Shown here: positions 50,480-57,296 of the stretch, one piece after another
How positions within the stretch are numbered: the stretch's first letter is position 1
How the letters are laid out: every line of letters starts with the position of its first letter
From: Hydrogenophaga sp.
GTDB lineage: Bacteria; Pseudomonadota; Gammaproteobacteria; Burkholderiales; Burkholderiaceae_C
Assembly: GCF_030656115.1 (NCBI RefSeq)
Contig: NZ_JAUSOO010000133.1
Location: forward strand, 62,001-126,000
Reading direction: 5' to 3'
Length of the DNA stretch: 64,000 bases
Notes under the pieces: model-generated
Seen by the model: the letters and a program-made list of their open reading frames with translations, nothing else
Told to the model about the DNA's origin: nothing
Databases searched by the model: none
Position numbers and translations under genes: made by a program

Positions 50480-52267
50480 ATGCCGGCCACCAAGCTCCGA
50501 AAAATCGACACATCCATACTCGACACCCAGGCCGATAAGCGCCGCCGCGCCCGTGATTTGTATTGGCAGGGCTGGCGAATCACTTACATCGCCGAACACA
50601 TTGGCGAGCCCAGAACCACCGTGCACGGCTGGAAGGATGCCGAAAAGTGGGACGAGGCGCAACCCATCCAACGGGTGGAGGGCGCCATTGAATCGCGCAT
50701 GGTGCAGCTGCTGGCCAAAGACCAGAAGACCGGCGGCGACTTCAAGGAAATCGACCTGCTTGGCCGCCAGATCGAGCGCCTGGCACGGGTGCGCAACTAC
50801 GAAAAGACCGGAAAAGAAAAGGAGCTGAACCCGAAGATTGAAAACCGCAACGCGGCGCCCAAGAAAACGCCCGACCGCAACCACTTCGACGAAGACCAGG
50901 TGGAGCAGCTGCAGAGCGCTTTTCGGGACTCCAACTTCGAATACCAAAAGGTGTGGTTCCGCAACGGCGAACAGCGCACCCGCATGATCCTGAAGAGTCG
51001 CCAGATTGGGGCCACTTGGTACTTTGCCCGGGAGGCGCTCATTGACGCCATCACCACCGGGCGCAATCAGATTTTTCTGAGCGCCAGCAAGTCGCAGGCC
51101 CACATCTTCAAGCAATACATCAAACAGTTCGCGGGCGATGCGGTGGGCGTGGAGCTGTCGGGCGACCCTATCGTGCTCAGCAACGGCGCGCACATCTACT
51201 TTTTGGGCACCAACGCGCGCACGGCCCAGGGCTACCACGGCAATTTTTATTTTGATGAATTCTTCTGGACCCAGAAATTCACCGAACTCAACACCGTGGC
51301 CTCGGGCATGGCGATGCACAAGATGTGGCGCAAGACCTATTTCAGCACGCCCAGCAGCGTGCAGCACGAGGCCCATGCGCTGTGGAGTGGCGATAAGTTC
51401 AACAAACGCAAGGCGAAAGGCGATCGCGTCAAATTCGACCTGACCCACGACCGACTGAGCGGTGGCGGCTTCACCGGCGAAGACCGGGTGTGGCGCAACA
51501 TCGTCAACATCATTGACGCGGAGCGCGGCGGCTGCGATCTCTTCGACATCGAAGAGCTGCGCATGGAATACAGCCCGGAAGAGTTCGAAAACCTGCTCAT
51601 GTGCGGTTTTGTTGACGACTCACAGAGCGTGTTCCCCTTGGCCGCGATGCAGAAATGCATGGTGGACACCTGGGAGGTTTGGGACGATGTGAAGCCCTTC
51701 GCCATGCGGCCCTATGGCTTCATGCCGGTGTGGGTGGGCTACGACCCCAGCCGCACCGGCGACAGCGCGGGCTTGGTGGTGCTGGCCCCGCCGGTGGGGC
51801 CCAACGGCAAGTTCAAGGTGTTGGAGCGCCACCAGTTCAAGGGCATGGACTTTGAGGCGCAGGCCGAAGCCATCCGCAAGATCACCCAGCGGTACAACGT
51901 GGCCAATATCGGTATCGACACCACCGGCATTGGCCTGGCGGTGTACGAGCTGGTCAAGAAGTTCTTCCCCGCCGTGAAGGCTATCCACTACTCGATCGAG
52001 GTCAAACAGCAGCTCATTTACAAGGCGCTGTCGGTGGTGGGCAAGGGGCGGCTCGAATTCGATGCCTCGTGGGTGGATCTGGCCCACAGCTTCATGGCGC
52101 TCAAAAAAGTGCTCACCCCATCGGGCAACGCTGTCACCTACAACGCGGGCCGCTCGGACGAAATCGGCCATGCCGATCTGGCCTGGGCCACGATGCACGC
52201 CCTCAGCTTCGAGCCGCTTGAAGGCAACACCGGACAAGTCAAATCCATCATGGAGATCTACGGATGA
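50480..52267 (+). CDS. P: Terminase large subunit (ATPase) P
   Basis: A 595-residue gpP-type large terminase. An N-terminal HTH (DLYWQGWRITYIAEHIGEPR) precedes the ATPase: Walker A-like MILKSRQIGATWYFAREAL at about 170, and FYFDEFFWTQ as Walker B. The nuclease part has VWVGYDPSRTGDSAGLVVLA. It packages DNA from cos into the head. It overlaps portal Q by four bases. Confidence 0.95.
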   Translation: MPATKLRKIDTSILDTQADKRRRARDLYWQGWRITYIAEHIGEPRTTVHGWKDAEKWDEAQPIQRVEGAIESRMVQLLAKDQKTGGDFKEIDLLGRQIERLARVRNYEKTGKEKELNPKIENRNAAPKKTPDRNHFDEDQVEQLQSAFRDSNFEYQKVWFRNGEQRTRMILKSRQIGATWYFAREALIDAITTGRNQIFLSASKSQAHIFKQYIKQFAGDAVGVELSGDPIVLSNGAHIYFLGTNARTAQGYHGNFYFDEFFWTQKFTELNTVASGMAMHKMWRKTYFSTPSSVQHEAHALWSGDKFNKRKAKGDRVKFDLTHDRLSGGGFTGEDRVWRNIVNIIDAERGGCDLFDIEELRMEYSPEEFENLLMCGFVDDSQSVFPLAAMQKCMVDTWEVWDDVKPFAMRPYGFMPVWVGYDPSRTGDSAGLVVLAPPVGPNGKFKVLERHQFKGMDFEAQAEAIRKITQRYNVANIGIDTTGIGLAVYELVKKFFPAVKAIHYSIEVKQQLIYKALSVVGKGRLEFDASWVDLAHSFMALKKVLTPSGNAVTYNAGRSDEIGHADLAWATMHALSFEPLEGNTGQVKSIMEIYG

Positions 52268-53301
52268 CCGACAACACAACACCCACCGAGGCCACACCCA
52301 GCAAGGGCGAGGCCTTCACCTTCGGCGAGCCAACGCCCGTCATGGACCGGCGCGACATCCTTGATTACGTCGAGGCCTGGAGCAATGGCCGGTGGTACGA
52401 GCCGCCGGTCAGCTTCGAAGGCCTGGCCAAGAGTTTTCGCAGCAGCACGCACCACGGCAGCGCGCTGTATTTCAAGCGCAACGTGTTGGCCAGCTGCTTT
52501 GTGCCGCACCCCTGGCTGGACCGTGAAACCTTTGCCGCCCTGGCGCTGGACTTCCTCACGTTCGGCAACGGCTACCTGGAGCGCGTTCGCAACCGCTTGG
52601 GCGGCACGCTGCGCCTGCGCCACTCGCTGGCCAAATACACCCGCCGTGGCGCCGTGGACATGAGCCAGTACTTCTTTGTGCGCGGCTGGCAGACCGAACA
52701 CGAGTTCGAGCCCGGCAGCGTGTGGCACCTGCGCGAGTTCGACATCAACCAAGAGGTTTACGGCCTGCCCGAATACCTCAGCAGCCTGCAAGCCGCCTGG
52801 CTCAACGAGAGCGCCACCCTGTTCCGCCGCCGCTACTACAACAACGGCTCCCATGCCGGGTACATCCTGTACATCAACGACGCCCAGCAAGGCCAGGAGG
52901 ACGTGGACAACATCCGCACCGCGCTCAAGGAAGCCAAGGGGCCGGGCAACTTTCGCAACCTGTTCCTGTACAGCCCGAACGGCAAAAAAGACGGTGTGCA
53001 GGTGATCCCGGTCAGCGAGGTGGCCGCCAAAGACGACTTCTTCAACATCAAAAACGTGAGCCGCGACGATGTGCTGGCCGCCCACCGCATACCGCCGCAG
53101 CTCATGGGCGTGGTGCCCAGCAACACCGGCGGGTTCGGCGCCGTGCTGCCCGCCGCCCAGGTGTTCGCCCGCAATGAACTGCTGCCCCTGCAGCAGCGCT
53201 TGGAAACGCTGAACGACTGGATCGGCGAAGAGGTGGTGAGGTTTGATCCTTACATCATCGCGAGCACCGAGCCCAAAGCCAACTCGGGAGCCCTTCAATG
53301 A
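52264..53301 (+). CDS. Q: Portal protein Q
   Basis: A 345-residue gpQ-type portal. ESLAK-type blocks are replaced here by SSTHHGSALYFKRNVLASCF, FLTFGNGYLERVRNRLGG, and the conserved IPPQLMGVVPSNTGGFGAV. It forms the DNA gate at the capsid vertex. The ATG overlaps the P stop; its own stop overlaps the next gene. Confidence 0.95.
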   Translation: MTDNTTPTEATPSKGEAFTFGEPTPVMDRRDILDYVEAWSNGRWYEPPVSFEGLAKSFRSSTHHGSALYFKRNVLASCFVPHPWLDRETFAALALDFLTFGNGYLERVRNRLGGTLRLRHSLAKYTRRGAVDMSQYFFVRGWQTEHEFEPGSVWHLREFDINQEVYGLPEYLSSLQAAWLNESATLFRRRYYNNGSHAGYILYINDAQQGQEDVDNIRTALKEAKGPGNFRNLFLYSPNGKKDGVQVIPVSEVAAKDDFFNIKNVSRDDVLAAHRIPPQLMGVVPSNTGGFGAVLPAAQVFARNELLPLQQRLETLNDWIGEEVVRFDPYIIASTEPKANSGALQ

Positions 53302-53654
53302 CAGCCAAACCATGGATCGCCGTTGACTTTGATGGCACGCTGGCCAAATTCACCTCGGACGGATCAATCGGCGCACCCATTCAACCCATGTGGGACCGGG
53401 TGAACCAGTGGCTCAAGGAAGGGAAAACGGTTCGCATTTTCACCGTTCGGGCTGGCGATGATGAACAGGTCACCGCCGTTCAAAAGTGGCTCAAAAAGAA
53501 CAACCTCCCGGTTCTGCCCATCACCAACATCAAGTCTGCCGGGCTGCAATCCCTGTGGGACGATCGCGCGGTTCGAGTGCATCGCAACACCGGGAAAATC
53601 TGCAACGGCTGCAACAGCGTGCAGCACAGCGGCCACGAAATCACCGACTGCTGA
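53298..53654 (+). CDS. HAD-like hydrolase, small phage version
   Basis: A 118-residue protein. Motif I is IAVDFDGTLAKF (two Asp), TVRIFTVRAG gives the Thr motif, and SLWDDRAVRV gives the acidic motif, as in haloacid dehalogenase-type phosphatases. Substrate unknown. The ATG overlaps the Q stop, so it is made with the late packaging genes, which is unusual for P2. Confidence 0.75.
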   Translation: MTAKPWIAVDFDGTLAKFTSDGSIGAPIQPMWDRVNQWLKEGKTVRIFTVRAGDDEQVTAVQKWLKKNNLPVLPITNIKSAGLQSLWDDRAVRVHRNTGKICNGCNSVQHSGHEITDC

Positions 53655-53681
53655 CCTTTCCCCATGGGCTTTGCGCCCAGC

Positions 53682-53717
53682 AAAAAGCCCGCTAGGGGCA
53701 ACCTTGGCGGGCTTTTT
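53682..53717 (+). terminator. Terminator after the P-Q operon
   Basis: Stem AAAAAGCCCGC/GGCGGGCTTTTT with T run, about 30 bases after the last gene. It could also stop leftward transcription. Confidence 0.85.
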
Positions 53718-53739
53718 GGTGTCTGTCGGTGGTGGGTGG

Positions 53740-53805
53740 TCAGTAGTCGTTGTACCCGGTGATCTGGTTGATCTTGTCGCAGTACGCCTGAAGCGGCTGC
53801 TCCAT
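53740..53805 (-). other. Possible 21-codon remnant downstream of the right-end gene
   Basis: Minus-strand frame MEQPLQAYCDKINQITGYNDY. It continues in phase past the TAA (53836-53838) of the next gene, so it may be the former end of that gene or a small separate gene. No ribosome binding site is obvious. Confidence 0.35.
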
Positions 53806-53835
53806 GTTTCCAAGCAACCCACGAATACCATCGGC

Positions 53836-54093
53836 TTAGGGTTGTCTCAAACCAAGGCCAGCCGCCAGCCCTTCACCCAGAACCCGCATGCCGAACGCCG
53901 TCTGGCGCATGCTGTAAACCAAGCGGTCCAGGTCGTACAGCTGCACACGGAAAGCCTGCTCCAAGTCGTCAACCCCCAGCGCCGCGGCCATGGGCCGGGC
54001 CACCTCGGGGCGCCGCAGGGTTTCCAGCACGGCGGCCAGCGTCAACACGGTGGGCTCGCCTTTGGGCTGGGTGGTGTTGGCTTGCGTGTTCAT
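53836..54093 (-). CDS. Unknown protein, right-end operon
   Basis: An 85-residue helical protein (VLTLAAVLETLRRPEVARPM and GMRVLGEGLAAGLGLRQP). No family is recognised. Its start overlaps the KilA-N gene stop through the KGGAA cassette (CATGCTGCACCGCCTTTC on the plus strand at 54091). Confidence 0.55.
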   Translation of the reverse strand: MNTQANTTQPKGEPTVLTLAAVLETLRRPEVARPMAAALGVDDLEQAFRVQLYDLDRLVYSMRQTAFGMRVLGEGLAAGLGLRQP

Positions 54094-54998
54094 GCTGCAC
54101 CGCCTTTCTGGGCTTGAAACACCCAGGCGTGAATGGTCAACCCGGCGTGCTGGCTGTTCACCGTCTTCACATCCACAAAGCGCGGCGAGCGGCAGGCCCG
54201 CAGGTGCTTCTTCAGCGCGCCCAAGGGCGCCAGCATCATGTGTTCCTTCTCGGCCAGCTCACACACCTGCTTCAGGTTCAGAGCAATCAGTTCAGGGTTT
54301 CGCGAGTGGTTCACCGGGTGGCCCATGCGTTCCAGCGCCAGAACCGCAACCCAGAACTCCCGCGCCATCTCGCTGGCCTCTGGCGCCGTCTGCCCAATGG
54401 CGTCCAGCGGTGGCGCCGTCTGGCCCAGGTCGTGGAACACCGCCACCAGCTGCTGGTACATCGCCTCGCGCAGCTCGCGCCCCGTCTCCACCTTCAGCCG
54501 CTCCACCAGCTTCCAGCTGTGGTCCTGCAGGGCAATCAGCTGGGTGGTGGGCATGCCGGTGTGCTTGCCCACCGGTGCGCTGGACTGGATGGCCGGGCCG
54601 GGCTTGCCGGTGACCACCGCGTCAAAGGTGCGGATCACCTTCAGGTGGAAGGCTGGGCTGATCCACATGGCGTAGGCGTAGACCAGTTCGCGCACTGCGT
54701 AGGTTCCACCGGTGCGGCCCTCAGACTTTTTAACTGCTGGGATTCCAGCAGTTAAAGCCGGAATTCCGGCAGTTTGAATGGCACCGATGGGCTTCCAACT
54801 GTGCAGATCTGCACAGTTAGAAATTTCTTGGATCAGCGCTTGGGTTTGAACAAGCTGGAGCCAGTTGCCCGGCTTGTGGCGGTCTTCACCGCCAGCAGCC
54901 TGGTGCAGATCGTTGAGGGAGAAGCGCCCTTGATCGTCCTGGCGGACGTAGGTTTCTTCAAGGATGAGCGGGAGTGCTCGGGATGGGGTGTTTGCCAT
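54090..54998 (-). CDS. KilA-N domain protein with replication-protein-like C-terminal module
   Basis: A 302-residue protein. The KilA-N domain (about 14-125) has FSLNDLHQAAGGEDRHKPGN, GGTYAVRELVYAYAMWISPA and HLKVIRTFDAVV. A helical middle follows. The last 80 residues (HPVNHSRNPELIALNLKQV, RSPRFVDVKTVNS, IHAWVF) match the end of the 943-residue replication protein. KilA-N proteins bind DNA and often act as antirepressors. The coding region contains three palindromes (54729-54818). GGAG precedes ATG 54998. Confidence 0.8.
   Translation of the reverse strand: MANTPSRALPLILEETYVRQDDQGRFSLNDLHQAAGGEDRHKPGNWLQLVQTQALIQEISNCADLHSWKPIGAIQTAGIPALTAGIPAVKKSEGRTGGTYAVRELVYAYAMWISPAFHLKVIRTFDAVVTGKPGPAIQSSAPVGKHTGMPTTQLIALQDHSWKLVERLKVETGRELREAMYQQLVAVFHDLGQTAPPLDAIGQTAPEASEMAREFWVAVLALERMGHPVNHSRNPELIALNLKQVCELAEKEHMMLAPLGALKKHLRACRSPRFVDVKTVNSQHAGLTIHAWVFQAQKGGAA
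54729..54818. repeat. Cluster of three palindromes in the KilA-N gene
   Basis: First, a 12-bp stem TTTAACTGCTGG/CCAGCAGTTAAA, loop GATT (54729-54756). Second, GCCGGAATTCCGGC, a 14-bp perfect palindrome (54757-54770). Third, a 22-bp perfect palindrome with arms AACTGTGCAGA/TCTGCACAGTT (54797-54818). The first and third share AACTG/CAGTT arms. Confidence 0.85.
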
Positions 54999-55023
54999 GA
55001 TGGCTCCAGGTTGCAGGGTATTG

Positions 55024-55108
55024 AACCCGCCACCCTAGACGCCAAGAAGGGTGGCAGACCGTGCGGGTTGGCGTACCGGACCTGGGGCCGGCGAGAGGTC
55101 GCCCTCTC
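55024..55108 (-). ncRNA. Structured leader upstream of the KilA-N gene
   Basis: Inverted repeats AACCCGC/GCGGGTT (55024/55063), GCCACCCT/AGGGTGGC (55029/55048) and GAGAGG/CCTCTC with a 4-base loop (55093-55108). With the terminator at 55157 this resembles the terminator-controlled leader regions of P4-type elements. That it is a regulatory RNA is inference. Confidence 0.45.
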
Positions 55109-55156
55109 CCCGCACGGCCCGCCAAAACGGGTGTTTGGTGTGCTGTGCAGTGCAAC

Positions 55157-55187
55157 AAAAAAGCCGCTGTCCTTTCGGGGCGCGGCT
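55157..55187 (-). terminator. Intrinsic terminator in the KilA-N leader
   Basis: Minus-strand stem AGCCGC/GCGGCT followed by six T, about 160 bases before the KilA-N ATG. Premature termination here would control the gene. Confidence 0.65.
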
Positions 55188-55386
55188 GTTGCGCCAGGTA
55201 GTTCCGGGACGCCAATCCCGTGTTCTTTTCAGAACGAAGCGGAGTGTACACCCGCCCGCGCAGGGTGTGCAACCGCCCAGCAACAGCCAGCCCACTGGAG
55301 CGCGACACAAAATTGTGCCGAGCGTCAACCAGCGCTGCTGTGCATGAGTCCGCCGCGCATTGCCACGATTTACGGCAGCGAAAGCA

Positions 55387-55774
55387 ACTTATCCACAGGT
55401 GGCACGAGCGCCTTTCTTTCACCCTAAATAGCCATCGTCTATCGGTGATTCCGTGCACCTTTTTTGTGCTGGGTGTTGATCCAATTTCGACCCTCCACCA
55501 GAGGCCCTACAAGGCGTTAAAAGCTTTGCGCAGGCCCATGCCTACCCCCTTCTTCGTTCGTCGCGCCCTGAGGCCCCTGGCAAGCCCACCCCAGACAACC
55601 CTCCCCGCAGGTCCTGGCGCGCCGTCAGCACCCCACCCCGCCCCCCCGCTTTTTAGGGCGCGTTCGACGACAGCGACGGCAATAGGTTTTACCTATGTGG
55701 CGTGGCTGTTTTTCGCCCGTTTTCTGTGTCGTGAAAAGACTTGTATTGCCGTGTTTTTGTGCCTGTGGATAAGT
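55387..55774. other. Candidate replication origin with two DnaA boxes
   Basis: TTATCCACA occurs perfectly at 55389-55397, and inverted (TGTGGATAA) at 55764-55772. The match extends to 13 bp, ACTTATCCACAGG, in both copies. They lie in non-coding DNA of an element with its own replication protein. Confidence 0.5.
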
Positions 55775-55799
55775 GCTGCTTCTCCAGCCTTTTCCGGGA

Positions 55800-56104
55800 A
55801 GGGTTCGGGGAAAACCTGATTTTTTCTCTTGCGCCCTGAAATCGGCCTGGAGCCCGCGTCGTTGCTGGGTTCTTCATGTCAGAAAGCACCCTGATATTGC
55901 CTAACAACAAACCTGATGCCTCTGTAAGTCGTTGATTTATATAGGGTGCTTTATGGGTTGATGTTAGAAAAACAAAACATGATTTAGTTAGGTTCATATC
56001 AGGGAAATATCAGGGTTTCGAAAAACGCTGAAACCCGCATAAACACAGGGGTTCCGGGCGGTTTTGCTGCGCTGGTTAGAAAAATCAGGCTTTCCCCGAA
56101 CCCT
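55800..56104. repeat. 25-bp inverted repeat near attR, cos-like
   Basis: AGGGTTCGGGGAAA followed by ACCTGATTTTT (55800-55824) is inverted with one mismatch at 56080-56104. CGGGGAAA is shared with the P2 cohesive end. Between the arms are smaller inverted repeats (AAAGCACCCT/AGGGTGCTTT; CCCTGATAT/ATATCAGGG). Confidence 0.6.
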
Positions 56105-56385
56105 CCCCGAAATTCTGTGGAGTCTCGCGCACGCACGTCAGGGGCGCACGCGTTGCGCGTGTGTATGTGTTGTGTATCCGGGGGTTTCTGGTGTCTGCCT
56201 GGCGCTGCCTGGTGGACCGCTGCGGCCTGGCAGTCACCACAAAAAGGTAGGCGCTGAGCAAGGTTGCTCAGGCGTTTCGGCCTGTGTAATTGGCCTGTGT
56301 AATTTCGGTGTAAATCACTGCCATTTAGGCCTGTTTTCGAGGGCGTTTTGAGGCTCATTCCCCTATGAAGGCCTGACGCTCGACA

Positions 56386-56434
56386 GCCTTCACACGGCAG
56401 GGGTCGCAGGTTCGAACCCTGCACCGCCCACCAA
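56386..56434 (+). other. attR: attR core (49 bp)
   Basis: Identical to 16750-16798; a partial tRNA-Val copy beginning in the anticodon stem. The 5' half of the tRNA is absent. Confidence 0.93.
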
Positions 56435-56441
56435 AATAAAA

Positions 56442-56476
56442 CCCCCCGCAAGTCAATGGCTTGCGGGGGTTTTGTT
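56442..56476 (+). terminator. Original chromosomal tRNA-Val terminator
   Basis: Stem ACCCCCCGCAAG/CTTGCGGGGGTT with loop TCAATGG, then TTTGTTTTG. It sits just beyond attR, so it was the terminator of the tRNA before integration. Confidence 0.8.
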
Positions 56477-56539
56477 TTGTGTGCCCATGCATAGGCGTAC
56501 ATCTGCGGGTTGCCAAATCCTGCCACATGCGATTGCGGG

Positions 56540-57087
56540 GATCGCCACCGAGGTGAGTGATCAAATGGGTCTTGCAGGCGATAAGCCACGGCATCGAGGC
56601 AGTCACCATTGCGCGCCTGTATCGCAAGCACTGGCGTATCCAAGGGATGTTCCCGCGGCTTGAGTCGGTGCTGCAAAGCGAGATCAAGTGTCTGGGGCAT
56701 CCACGTGCAGCGCTGCTGGGATTTGTCGCCGCGGTGATGGCCTAAACGTGCTGGCCTTGCTCAAGCAAGTGATCGAGCAGGCACACGAGGCCACGCATTC
56801 CGAGCTGGATGTGTCCATCCTTTCGCCTGACGGTGGAGATCAACCGTGGTTATGAGGCGATGGCTTTGGGATTGCCGCCCGAGCATCTGCCGCAAGTTGG
56901 CGACTTGGCGCCGTGCCAGTTCATGGGGCGCTTGTTGTTGCTGGCTGTTCGCCTCAAGCCCAGACAGTTGACAACCAGCAAGCGCGCAGCCAAACCACAG
57001 ATTCCGAAAGTCTTTGTAGACGGCGGCCTCGCTCGTTCGCATGTGGCAACCTCTCGGGTTATCAAGGCTGGAGGGACAACACCTTGA
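56540..57087 (+). pseudogene. IS4-type transposase remnant
   Basis: Only the C-terminal part is left and it is split over three frames. The first piece reads IARLYRKHWRIQGMFPRLES and ALLGFVAAVMA*. The next frame gives NVLALLKQVIEQAHEATHSE. The third, from about 56813, gives RLTVEINRGYEAMALGLPPE and LARSHVATSRVIKAGGTTP. The order and sequence match IS4-family DDE transposases. It cannot make an active enzyme. It lies between attR and the isocitrate dehydrogenase gene. Confidence 0.8.
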
Positions 57088-57296
57088 AAGGGGTGATGCC
57101 AAGCCCGACAATCTTGCAGGTTAAATTTTAAGAAAAAAATGCAATTTTCAAGGTTTTTTCCGCATTGTGGGATTGAACTTCAAAAAGTGGAGTTTAGGTC
57201 AGAGCACTGAAAGCAAAATCTCAGATGATCTAACGATTCAGTTGGTCTGCCATGCAAACCAGCAGGATGCCTACAACGATACCTGGAGAAACAACT

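Larger units (their letters stand above)
54999..56385. other. Long non-coding right end of the prophage
   Basis: No gene is supported over 1.4 kb; open frames here lack family similarity or consistent codon use. The region holds a structured leader, a minus-strand terminator, two DnaA boxes and a 25-bp inverted repeat, each annotated separately. It is the most likely place for phage ori and cos. Confidence 0.6.
16750..56434. mobile_element. P2-like prophage integrated in tRNA-Val(CAC)
   Basis: A 49-bp direct repeat bounds the element, giving a circular form of 39,636 bp. It contains a tyrosine integrase next to attL, a repressor with divergent early operon, replication protein, Ogr-type activator, full head genes (Q, P, O, N, M, L), tail genes (X, R, S, V, W, J, I, FI, FII, E/E', T, U, D) and a lysis cassette. 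No structural gene is visibly broken, so it may be inducible. Late gene order follows P2, but the early region, ogr position and right end differ from P2 itself. Whether it can excise and plaque is inference. Confidence 0.95.

Noticed and set aside
54774..55427. 217-codon plus-strand frame opposite the KilA-N start
   Set aside because: It overlaps the KilA-N gene and the hairpin leader; the peptide reflects repeats in the RNA rather than a protein.
55689..55997. 102-codon minus-strand frame near the cos-like repeat
   Set aside because: It overlaps the inverted repeat and DnaA box, has mixed basic composition, and shows no ribosome binding site or family.
16750..56434. Integrative conjugative element instead of a phage
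   Set aside because: No relaxase, coupling protein or type IV secretion gene is present, while a full set of P2-like head and tail genes is.
55999..56700. Minus-strand open frame of 233 codons across attR
   Set aside because: It reads through the tRNA remnant, where it gives the well-known antisense phrase VQGSNLRPLPCEG, and through the IS remnant. It has no sensible family or ribosome binding site.
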